A DNA stretch of 64,000 nucleotides from Saccharopolyspora_D taberi (lineage in GTDB: Bacteria; Actinomycetota; Actinomycetes; Mycobacteriales; Pseudonocardiaceae), in contig NZ_BAAAUX010000014.1 of assembly GCF_039534165.1 (NCBI RefSeq), positions 1 to 64,000 of the forward strand, given 5' to 3'. Both the position numbers and the translations under genes were made by a program. A model generated the notes under the pieces. That model did no database searches. It saw only the letters and a list, made by a program, of their open reading frames with translations, and was not told the DNA's origin. Position 1 is the first letter of the stretch, and each line of letters starts with the position of its first letter. Shown in pieces: positions 1-6,704 of the stretch.

Positions 1-48
1 GGCGTCGACGTCGAAGGCCCCTACAAGCCCGACCACTACCGCTACTGA
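1..48 (+). CDS. C-terminal end of an unidentified protein (partial)
   Basis: Frame 1 is open from the window edge to a TGA at 46-48 and reads GVDVEGPYKPDHYRY. Only 15 residues are visible, so no family can be assigned. It runs in the same direction as the MTHFR-like gene 335 bp downstream, but the gap makes co-transcription uncertain. Confidence 0.5.
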   Translation, partial: GVDVEGPYKPDHYRY

Positions 49-383
49 ACAGCGGAACCGCAACAACGGGCTTACCGGTGGTCGCCGTCCGGGCTCCGCG
101 CCCGGGCGGCGGCCCCCGCCCCGGATCCGCACGCACCACCGTCAGCGGCCCGCCCCCGGTCCGCGGTGCGGCGCCGGTCCGCGGTGCACTTCTCCTCATC
201 CCGCAACGGAAGTTCTGCCCGTCCGGACGAACGCCCGAGTCGCATCTCGCGGAATATCCCCTCTTCCAGGAGAAATCCGGTCCCCGTCCGCATCGGGCGG
301 GTTCGCAGGCGTGGACCCAGCAGCCCAGGCTGCGGACGTGGCTGCGGTGACCGAAGTCGACAGAAGGAAAACCTGAGGCCGAC
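49..383. other. Intergenic leader upstream of the MTHFR-like gene
   Basis: A 335-bp stretch with no convincing gene. The short open frames here lack ribosome binding sites and recognisable products. The sequence is C/G rich with several small inverted repeats. I looked for cobalamin, SAM and SAH riboswitch cores because the next gene belongs to methionine/folate metabolism and recognised none. It probably holds the promoter of the 384 gene. Confidence 0.4.
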
Positions 384-1268
384 ATGAACACCATCGCACT
401 CGAACTGGTTCCGCCCGACCTTGACGGCGGTGTGCAGAAGGCTGTTGCGGAAGGCCAGAAGGTCGCCGAGCTCAGCCGCTCTTCCGGGCTGGCCGGGCGG
501 ATCAGGCACGTGATGATCCCCGGCATCATCCAGGAGGACGGCGACCGCCCGGTCGACTTCCGGCCCAAGATGGACGTCGCCGACTTCTGGCGCACCATCC
601 GCCCGGAACTCGACGGCGTGCGGGGCCTGTGCACGCAGGTCACCGCCTTCCACGACGAACAGCAGTTGGGCGAGCGGTTGCGCAATCTGCGCGACGCCGA
701 CATGGACGGCATCGCTTTCGTCGGCGTGCCGCGCAACATGACCGACGGTGAAGGTCCGGGCGTGGCCCCCACCGACGCCCTCACCAAGTTCCAGGACGTC
801 GTCCCGCACCGCGGGTCGATCCTGATCCCGACGCGGGAAGGCGAACAGGGCCGGTTCGGGTTCAAGTGCGAACGCGGCGCCACCTACGGCATGACCCAGC
901 TCCTGTTCTCCGACGCCATCGTCGGATTCCTCAAGGAATTCGCCCGCACCACCCCGCACCGCCCGGAGATCCTGCTGTCCTTCGGCTTCATCCCCGGGGT
1001 GGAGAGCAAGAAGAAGCTGATCCAGTGGCTGATCCAGGACCCCGGCAACGAGGCTGTGGCCGCTGAGCAGGAATTCGTCGCGCGCACTGCCGAACTCGGC
1101 TTCGAGCAGCGCAAGCAGGCGGTCGTGGACCTGTACAAGCGGGTCATCGACGGAGTCCACGGCCTCGGGTTCCCGCTGAGCGTCCACCTCGAAGCCCCTT
1201 ATGGCTACAACGAACCGGCCTTCGAGACCTTCGCGGCCATGTTGGAGCACTGGGAGCCGAAGCCCTGA
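384..1268 (+). CDS. Non-canonical methylenetetrahydrofolate reductase (Rv2172c-like)
   Basis: This 294-residue protein opens with NTIALELVPP, where the Glu in LELVPP corresponds to the catalytic Glu of the MetF SFEFFPP motif. The rest (GIAFVGVPR near 116, TREGEQGRFGFKCERGA near 150, RPEILLSFGFIPG near 190) strongly resembles the M. tuberculosis Rv2172c family as I remember it. That family has been described as a monomeric MTHFR that works without flavin; the cofactor claim here is inference. The role would be reduction of 5,10-methylene-THF to 5-methyl-THF for methionine synthesis in the cytoplasm. The ATG start has a GAGG 6 bp upstream. A bidirectional hairpin separates it from the convergent SIS gene, and a homocysteine methyltransferase lies nearby. 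Confidence 0.8.
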   Translation: MNTIALELVPPDLDGGVQKAVAEGQKVAELSRSSGLAGRIRHVMIPGIIQEDGDRPVDFRPKMDVADFWRTIRPELDGVRGLCTQVTAFHDEQQLGERLRNLRDADMDGIAFVGVPRNMTDGEGPGVAPTDALTKFQDVVPHRGSILIPTREGEQGRFGFKCERGATYGMTQLLFSDAIVGFLKEFARTTPHRPEILLSFGFIPGVESKKKLIQWLIQDPGNEAVAAEQEFVARTAELGFEQRKQAVVDLYKRVIDGVHGLGFPLSVHLEAPYGYNEPAFETFAAMLEHWEPKP

Positions 1269-1273
1269 CCCGA

Positions 1274-1306
1274 GAACCGCCGTCTCCGGACCGGAGGCGG
1301 CGGTTC
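1274..1306. terminator. Bidirectional hairpin terminator
   Basis: A 15-bp inverted repeat (GAACCGCCG/CGGCGGTTC, continued by CTCCG/CGGAG with one G-T pair) lies in the 39-bp gap between the convergent MTHFR-like and SIS-domain genes. No U-tract follows, as is usual for high-GC actinobacteria. Confidence 0.75.
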
Positions 1307-1307
1307 G

Positions 1308-2060
1308 CTACGCCCCGCGCCGGATCCTGCCCGCGTAGCGGGCTTCGAGGACCTGGTTGTGCTCGTCGCCGCCGGGGATGTTGGCGGACAGGTACACCGG
1401 TGGGGTTTCGCCGTCGTCGAGCAACGCGCGCACGACCTCGGCGACGACCATCTGGGCCAGAAGTGCCGCGGTGATCGAGGAAACGCCGCACACCGCGCCA
1501 CCGCCCGGCATCTCCAGCACCGCGTCGCCGTAGGGCGCGCCGTTGTCGAGCACGACGTCGGCGAAGTCGGACAGGCGCTTGCCCGACGGATGCCGGGAGT
1601 CGACATCGGCGGAGTGCTTCGCGGAGGTGATCGCGATGAGCGGATGCCCGTGCTTGCCGACCAGGTCGGCGAACTCCACGACAGCCCCGTTGACGCCGGA
1701 GTTCGACGCGATGACGAACACGTCGTTGTGCTGGACCGGTGCGAGTTCGTAGAGGCGGTGCGCGACGGCCGGATCCCGTTCCAGGTACGGGTCGTAGAGC
1801 ACCTCCGGCGGTTGCCCGCCGTGGATCACCAGGTCGCGCAGCGCGATCATGTTGGTGGGCACGAGCCCTCCCGCCCGGCCCGCGATCTCCATCGCCAGCG
1901 CCTGGGAGTGCCCGGTGCCGAAGGCGTGCACGACACCGCCCGCGCGCAGCGCGCTCACCACCAGACCGGCGGCCCGGCGGACCGCCTCGGACTGGGTTTC
2001 GGCCGTGCGGTCGAAGATCTCCCTTGCCACGTCGGCGAATTCGCCGCTTCCCACTGCCAT
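1308..2060 (-). CDS. SIS-domain protein, UPF0309 type
   Basis: A 250-residue protein with a single sugar-isomerase (SIS) fold: GTGHSQALAMEIAGRAGG near 48-65 is the phosphate-binding loop, and VIASNSGVNGAVVEFA near 115-130 is the second SIS motif, with IAITS after it. Length and motifs match the UPF0309 family of actinobacteria. SIS proteins bind phosphosugars, so a cytoplasmic amino-sugar isomerase or sensor role is possible, but the substrate is unknown. The ATG start has GGAGAGG upstream. It is followed 94 bp upstream in the same direction by mmuM, which may be co-transcribed with it. Confidence 0.75.
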   Translation of the reverse strand: MAVGSGEFADVAREIFDRTAETQSEAVRRAAGLVVSALRAGGVVHAFGTGHSQALAMEIAGRAGGLVPTNMIALRDLVIHGGQPPEVLYDPYLERDPAVAHRLYELAPVQHNDVFVIASNSGVNGAVVEFADLVGKHGHPLIAITSAKHSADVDSRHPSGKRLSDFADVVLDNGAPYGDAVLEMPGGGAVCGVSSITAALLAQMVVAEVVRALLDDGETPPVYLSANIPGGDEHNQVLEARYAGRIRRGA

Positions 2061-2154
2061 GTCGTCCTCTCCGGAGCCGGGCTGCCCTGCTCACCGTGAC
2101 GTGCGCCGGATCGCGTCGCCACCCCGGCGCGGGACCTGTCCCTGATCGGAGCAG

Positions 2155-3030
2155 TCAGCCGATCGCGGCCGCGAGCGCGGCGATGTCGGCGGGCCGGACC
2201 CGGCAGCAGCCGCCGACGATCGAGGCGCCGGCGTCGACCCACCGCGCGGGCTCGCCGAACCGGGACGGCCCGGTCCACTGCCGCCGCCGCGCGTCCCAGG
2301 TCTCGCCGCTGTTGGGGTAGACGACCACGGGCTTGCCGGTGATCCGGCGAGCGAGGGCGATCGCGGGGCCGGCGTCGTCGGGGGAGCAGCAGTTGACGCC
2401 GACGGCGACGATGCCGTCGTGGTCCCTGGCGACCTCGAACGCCTCGGCCAGCGGTTGCCCGGCGCGGGTCCGGTCCCCGTCGACGGTGTAGGACAGCCAC
2501 GCCGGGACGCCGATGCCGTCCAGGGCTTCGGCCAGCGCCACGCCCTCCTGCACGTCCGGCACGGTCTCCAGCGCGAGCAGGTCGGGTGCCGCCGCGGCGA
2601 GAACTTCCAGCCGCGGCCGGTGGAACCCGACCAGATCCGCGGTGGGCAGGCCGTACCGGCCCCGGTACTCCGAGCCGTCGGCGAGCATCGCGCCGTAGGG
2701 CCCGACCGAGGCCGCGATCCAGCGCGGCCGGTCCTGCGGCAGCCGGTCGCGCGCGGCTGCGGCGAGCTCGACGCTGCGGCGCATGAGCGCAGCTGCCTGG
2801 CCGCGGCCGATGCCGCGCGCGGCGAAGCCGGCGAAGCTGGCTTGGTAGCTCGCGGTCGTCGCGATGACCGCGCCGGCGCGGAAGAACGCCTCGTGCGCGG
2901 CGGTGATCTCGTCCGGCGCGTCGGTCAGCAGCCGGGCCGACCACAGATCGTCGGAGAGGTCGTGCCCCCGAGCTTCCAGCTCGGTGGCGAGACCACCGTC
3001 GAGCACCAAAGGCCCCGTTCCGAAGTCCAC
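2155..3030 (-). CDS. mmuM: Homocysteine S-methyltransferase
   Basis: This 291-residue TIM-barrel protein transfers a methyl group from S-methylmethionine (or SAM) to homocysteine to form methionine. The zinc ligands of the family are present: NCC at 213-215 and the GGCCR motif at 273-277. The N-terminal LVLDGGLATELEARG (8-22) is the usual substrate-site opening. The length fits MmuM/YagD. The GTG start has only a weak ribosome binding site. It lies divergent from the flavin oxidase at 3107, with about 75 bp between them for two promoters, and is likely read on into the SIS gene. Confidence 0.88.
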   Translation of the reverse strand: MDFGTGPLVLDGGLATELEARGHDLSDDLWSARLLTDAPDEITAAHEAFFRAGAVIATTASYQASFAGFAARGIGRGQAAALMRRSVELAAAARDRLPQDRPRWIAASVGPYGAMLADGSEYRGRYGLPTADLVGFHRPRLEVLAAAAPDLLALETVPDVQEGVALAEALDGIGVPAWLSYTVDGDRTRAGQPLAEAFEVARDHDGIVAVGVNCCSPDDAGPAIALARRITGKPVVVYPNSGETWDARRRQWTGPSRFGEPARWVDAGASIVGGCCRVRPADIAALAAAIG

Positions 3031-3106
3031 GGACCCAGCCTAGGACTTTCCCTCCGGAATCCGTCACCCGATACGGTGCACGCGGGTGTTCGCGAACGGA
3101 GGAGAC

Positions 3107-4495
3107 ATGGCGGATGTCGTGGCGGCGCTGCGGGCTGGGCTCGACGAGCAGCGCCTGCTGACCGATCCGGACTCGGTTGCCCGCTTCGCGCACGACGAGG
3201 CCGAGTGGGCTCCCTTCGGCAAGCCCGTGGCCGTGGTGCGGGCGACGAGCACCGAGGACGTCGTGACCGCGGTCCGGGCCTGCGCCGAGCACCGCGTCCC
3301 CGTCGTCGCGCGCGGGGCGGGCACCGGGTTGTCGGGCGGTGCCAACGCGATCGACGGGTGCGTGCTGATCTCGCTCGCGGACATGAACCGCGTGCTGGAG
3401 ATCAACCCCCGGGAACAGCTCGCAGTCGTCCAGCCCGGCGTGGTCAACGACGACCTGCGGGCCGCCTGCCGGGAGCGGGGCGCCTGGTACCCGCCGGACC
3501 CGGCGAGCTCGCCGTGGTCGACCATCGGCGGCAACGTGGCCACCAACGCGGGCGGCGTGTGCTGCGTGAAGTACGGCGTGACCCGCGACTACGTCCTCGG
3601 CCTGGAGGCAGTCGTGGGCGACGGCGAGGTGGTCCGCCTCGGCAGGCGCACCGCCAAGGGCGTGGCCGGGTACGACCTGTGCGGGCTGTTCGTGGGCTCC
3701 GAGGGCACGCTCGGCGTCGTCACCGAGATCACCGTGAAGCTGCTGCCGGGCGTTCGCGCGCCCGAGCGGACCGTGGTCGGCTACTTCGACTCGCTGGTCC
3801 CGGCCGGGGAGGCGGTCGCGGCGGTCGCCGCCGCCGGGGTCGTGCCGTCCGCGCTGGAACTGCTCGACCGGCACTGCCTGAAGGCCGTCGACGACTGGAA
3901 GAACATGGGCCTCAGCGACGAGGCCGAGGTGCTGCTGCTCGGCCGCTCGGACGCCCCGGGGGCGGCAGGCGAGGAGGAGGTCGCCACGCTCGCGCGCTGC
4001 TTCGACGAGGCCGGTGCGACCTGGAGCGCGGTGTCGACCGACCAGCACGAGGCCGACGCCCTGTTCGCCGCCCGCAGGCTGGCCTACCCGGCGCTGGAGC
4101 GCCTGGGCCCGGTGCTGACCGAGGACGTGTGCGTGCCCCGGGCGGCGGTGCCGGAGATGCTGGCCAGGATCGAGGCGGCGGCGCGGCGGCACGACACCCT
4201 GATCGCCAACATCGCCCACGCCGGGGACGGCAACCTGCACCCGCTGATCATCACCGCCCCCGGCGACGACGCCGCCCGGCAGCGCGCGCAGCTGGCCTTC
4301 GACGACATCGTGGACGACGCGATCGCGCTCGGCGGCACGGTGACCGGCGAGCACGGGGTCGGGCTGCTCAAGCGCCGGGGCCTGCACGCCGAGCTCGGTC
4401 AGGCGGTCGTCGGCATGCACCACGCCGTCAAGAACGCGTTGGACCCGAAGGGGATCTTCAACCCGGGCAAGGTCTTCGGCGACCCCGGCCGGTGA
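3107..4495 (+). CDS. FAD-linked oxidase, GlcD/D-lactate dehydrogenase type (paralogue 1)
   Basis: A 462-residue flavoprotein of the vanillyl-alcohol oxidase fold. The FAD-binding PCMH domain covers about 30-210 (GAGTGLSGGANAIDG, STIGGNVATNAGG, GSEGTLGVVTEI). The C-terminal FAD-oxidase domain follows, with the metal/substrate motif HAGDGNLHP near 365 and GEHGVG near 408. Such enzymes oxidise 2-hydroxy acids such as glycolate or D-lactate; the substrate here is not evident. The ATG at 3107 is preferred over a GTG at 3086 because AACGGAGGAG sits just before it. A close paralogue lies at 25406-26788. No GlcE or GlcF partner is adjacent. Confidence 0.85.
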   Translation: MADVVAALRAGLDEQRLLTDPDSVARFAHDEAEWAPFGKPVAVVRATSTEDVVTAVRACAEHRVPVVARGAGTGLSGGANAIDGCVLISLADMNRVLEINPREQLAVVQPGVVNDDLRAACRERGAWYPPDPASSPWSTIGGNVATNAGGVCCVKYGVTRDYVLGLEAVVGDGEVVRLGRRTAKGVAGYDLCGLFVGSEGTLGVVTEITVKLLPGVRAPERTVVGYFDSLVPAGEAVAAVAAAGVVPSALELLDRHCLKAVDDWKNMGLSDEAEVLLLGRSDAPGAAGEEEVATLARCFDEAGATWSAVSTDQHEADALFAARRLAYPALERLGPVLTEDVCVPRAAVPEMLARIEAAARRHDTLIANIAHAGDGNLHPLIITAPGDDAARQRAQLAFDDIVDDAIALGGTVTGEHGVGLLKRRGLHAELGQAVVGMHHAVKNALDPKGIFNPGKVFGDPGR

Positions 4496-4565
4496 CGGAG
4501 CGCCCGGCGGCAGTTCACCGGATCGGGTGTCGCCGCGGGTGTCGCTCCGGATAACGTGTGCGCCC

Positions 4566-5537
4566 ATGGCCCGAACTCGCTTGTACCGCAACGGAGTTCT
4601 CGAATCGGAAGACTTTCCCGTAGCGGATATATCGGACTACCTGGCTGACCCGGACACCACGGTGTGGCTGGACTTCTGCGGTCCCACCGCGGAGGACCTC
4701 GCCGCGATCAGCGAGGAGCTCGGACTGCACGCGCTCGCGGTGGAGGACGCGCTTTCCGAGTGCCAGCGCGCCAAGATCGACTGCTACGACAGCCACTCGT
4801 TCCTCACCGCGTACGCGGTACGGATGGCCGAGGGCTCCAGCAGGCTGGAGCGGTCGGAGGTCGCCGCGTTCATCACGAAGCAGGCGCTGGTGACGGTCCG
4901 CAAGGACGAGCACTTCGACATCGACGCGGTGGTCGCCCGGTGGGAATCTGCGGCGGATTCGGCCAAGAGCGGTGTCGCGTTCCTGCTGCACGGGCTGCTC
5001 GACTACATAGTGGACGGTCACTTCGACGCCGCGCAGGTGCTAGACGAGCGGATCGAGGAGCTGGAGGACCTGGTCTTCGACGACCAGCCCGACCACCCCA
5101 GCCTCCAGCGCCGTTCCCTGGACCTGCGCAAGAGCCTGGTGCACCTGCGCCGGGTGGTGGTGCCGATGCGCGAGGTGGTCAGCACCGTCATGCGGCACGA
5201 CATGGGCCTGGTCGACGAGCCGATGCACCCCTACTACCAGGACGTCTACGACCACGTGCTGCGCGCCTCGGAGTGGACCGAGTCGCTGCGGGACCTGATC
5301 ACGACGATCCGCGAGACCCAGCTCAACCTCCAGGGCTACCGGCTCAACACCATCATGAAGAAGGTGACCAGCTGGGCGGCGATCATCGCGGTCCCCACCG
5401 CGGTCACCGGGTTCTACGGCCAGAACGTGCCGTACCCGGGGTTCCAGGAGGTGTGGGGGTTCTGGGCGTCGGCGGCTGCGATCGTGGTGCTGTCGGTCGG
5501 TTTGTACGTGCTGTTCCGCAGGCGCGACTGGCTGTAG
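4566..5537 (+). CDS. corA: CorA-family divalent cation transporter with a GQN signature
   Basis: A 323-residue protein with a large N-terminal soluble domain, a long helical stalk (about 150-255) and two C-terminal membrane segments: AAIIAVPTAVTGFYG near 273-287 and FWASAAAIVVLSVGLYVLF near 298-316. The loop between them reads YGQNVPYPG, where the classical CorA signature is YGMN; the Met is replaced by Gln. It should form a pentameric channel for Mg2+, Co2+ or a related ion. The start is set at the ATG 4566, where family similarity begins; in-frame GTG codons upstream lack a good ribosome binding site. It lies 70 bp after the flavin oxidase on the same strand. Confidence 0.85.
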   Translation: MARTRLYRNGVLESEDFPVADISDYLADPDTTVWLDFCGPTAEDLAAISEELGLHALAVEDALSECQRAKIDCYDSHSFLTAYAVRMAEGSSRLERSEVAAFITKQALVTVRKDEHFDIDAVVARWESAADSAKSGVAFLLHGLLDYIVDGHFDAAQVLDERIEELEDLVFDDQPDHPSLQRRSLDLRKSLVHLRRVVVPMREVVSTVMRHDMGLVDEPMHPYYQDVYDHVLRASEWTESLRDLITTIRETQLNLQGYRLNTIMKKVTSWAAIIAVPTAVTGFYGQNVPYPGFQEVWGFWASAAAIVVLSVGLYVLFRRRDWL

Positions 5538-5577
5538 GGGCGTTCACGGCCCGGCGCGGCAGGGCCGTGACGCTCGG

Positions 5578-6579
5578 TCATCCGCCGAATCCCTTGAAGA
5601 TGTTGGTGAACTCGAAGTCGCCCTGCTCGATGCTGCTGCACTCCGGTGAGACCGGGCCACCGGGGCAGCCCCCGTTGTCCCGCCCGGCCGACCAGAACGA
5701 CAGCAGGCCGATCCGGTTGGCCCCGGCCCAGTCGACGAGCTGCCGGGCGTGGCTCTGGTCGAAGATCTTCCCGTTGTAGTTCCGGCCGATCATGGGCGTG
5801 ATCCCGAGCTGGGCCTTCAGCTCCGCGTCACCGGCGTCCGGCCAGATCTGCTTCATCTGCCCGAGCGTGCTCTCCGCGGCGGCGATCACCGCGTCGCCCC
5901 ACGGTCTGCCGGAGCCGAACTCCATCGCCATCGGGTTCACCAGCGGTGCGACCCCGTGCGCGGCGGCGCTTTGCAGGACCTGGACGGAGTAGGGGTCGAG
6001 CCCGGTGTCGTCGCTTTGCACCCGCAGCGTGTAGCCGACCTGGGTCTGCCGCTCGGCCTGGAGCTTGGCCAGCGCCTCGTTGACCATGTCCTGCGGGATC
6101 GACGCCTCGACGTCGATGTCGAGGTGGTTGGCGCCGACCGCGTCCAGAGTCTTCTTGTACGCGGCGAGGAGTTCGTCGGCGCTGCCGCAGGTGTTCTCCA
6201 GGTACGGCCCCAGCGCGCCGCCGCTGGCGACGATCACGTCACCGCCCATGGCGCGCAGCTGGTCGACCTGCTCGACGATCCTGGGGTCGTCGAGCGGGAG
6301 TTCCCCGCCCCACCTGGGATCGCAGCCTGCGCTGCTGCCCAGCACGAAGGCGAGCGTGAAGTGCTTCTGCCCGGTGGCCTCCGCGATCTGCGGGAGCGTG
6401 GGCGATTCGCGGGTGATGTCGACGTAGGGTGCGGTGCGGATTTCGGCCCGGGGCGCTTCGGCTTGGCGCGCTTCGGTTCTGGGCGCTTCGGTTCGGGGTG
6501 CGGCATCCGCCGCGACCACGGCCCACGGCAGCAGGGCGGCTGCCACCGCGGCGGTGAGCAGCTTGGCGAGGGTGCGCAT
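5578..6579 (-). CDS. Secreted GH18 chitinase
   Basis: A 333-residue precursor with a signal peptide (MRTLAKLL, hydrophobic 8-24, cleavage near AADA-AP), a short repetitive linker (28-48), then a GH18 barrel. The catalytic DxDxE motif reads LDIDVE, with D154, D156 and E158; E158 should be the acid. It lacks separate chitin-binding and fibronectin domains. It would hydrolyse chitin outside the cell. A near-perfect DasR-type palindrome lies 54-67 bp upstream of the start, so repression by DasR and induction by N-acetylglucosamine derivatives is a good inference. It converges with corA, with a 40-bp gap. Confidence 0.87.
   Translation of the reverse strand: MRTLAKLLTAAVAAALLPWAVVAADAAPRTEAPRTEARQAEAPRAEIRTAPYVDITRESPTLPQIAEATGQKHFTLAFVLGSSAGCDPRWGGELPLDDPRIVEQVDQLRAMGGDVIVASGGALGPYLENTCGSADELLAAYKKTLDAVGANHLDIDVEASIPQDMVNEALAKLQAERQTQVGYTLRVQSDDTGLDPYSVQVLQSAAAHGVAPLVNPMAMEFGSGRPWGDAVIAAAESTLGQMKQIWPDAGDAELKAQLGITPMIGRNYNGKIFDQSHARQLVDWAGANRIGLLSFWSAGRDNGGCPGGPVSPECSSIEQGDFEFTNIFKGFGG
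6451..6495 (-). repeat. Three 15-bp in-frame tandem units in the chitinase linker
   Basis: Three consecutive 15-bp units share the core GCGCTTCGG on the plus strand (6451-6465, 6466-6480, 6481-6495), and a degenerate fourth follows on the 5' side. In the protein they give five-residue steps RTEAP, RTEAR, QAEAP and RAEIR between the signal peptide and the catalytic domain. Confidence 0.8.
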
Positions 6580-6632
6580 CGGTGACTCCCGTTCTCGTCG
6601 GGCGGGCGACGATCAAACGCGGGAGAACGTAT

Positions 6633-6646
6633 GTGGTCCAGACCAC
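6633..6646. promoter_or_regulatory. Candidate DasR operator (dre) of the chitinase gene
   Basis: GTGGTCCAGACCAC is a palindrome broken only at its two central bases and matches the DasR consensus core TGGTCTAGACCA at 11 of 12 positions. It lies 54-67 bp upstream of the chitinase ATG, where the promoter is expected. DasR is the GntR-family repressor of chitin and GlcNAc genes in Streptomyces and Saccharopolyspora. Confidence 0.75.
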
Positions 6647-6704
6647 CTCGTCAACCGATCTGGGCCGTTCGGGGCAGGCGACACCTCCGGGCGCCCCCCG
6701 GTTG

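Noticed and set aside
49..383. Riboswitch in front of the MTHFR-like gene
   Set aside because: No cobalamin, SAM or SAH riboswitch core could be matched by eye.
1955..4591. Long minus-strand open frame of nearly 900 codons opposite the flavin oxidase
   Set aside because: It is antisense shadow: stop codons are rare in this reading frame of GC-rich genes, the predicted protein is Arg/Pro/Ala low-complexity, and it has no family motif.
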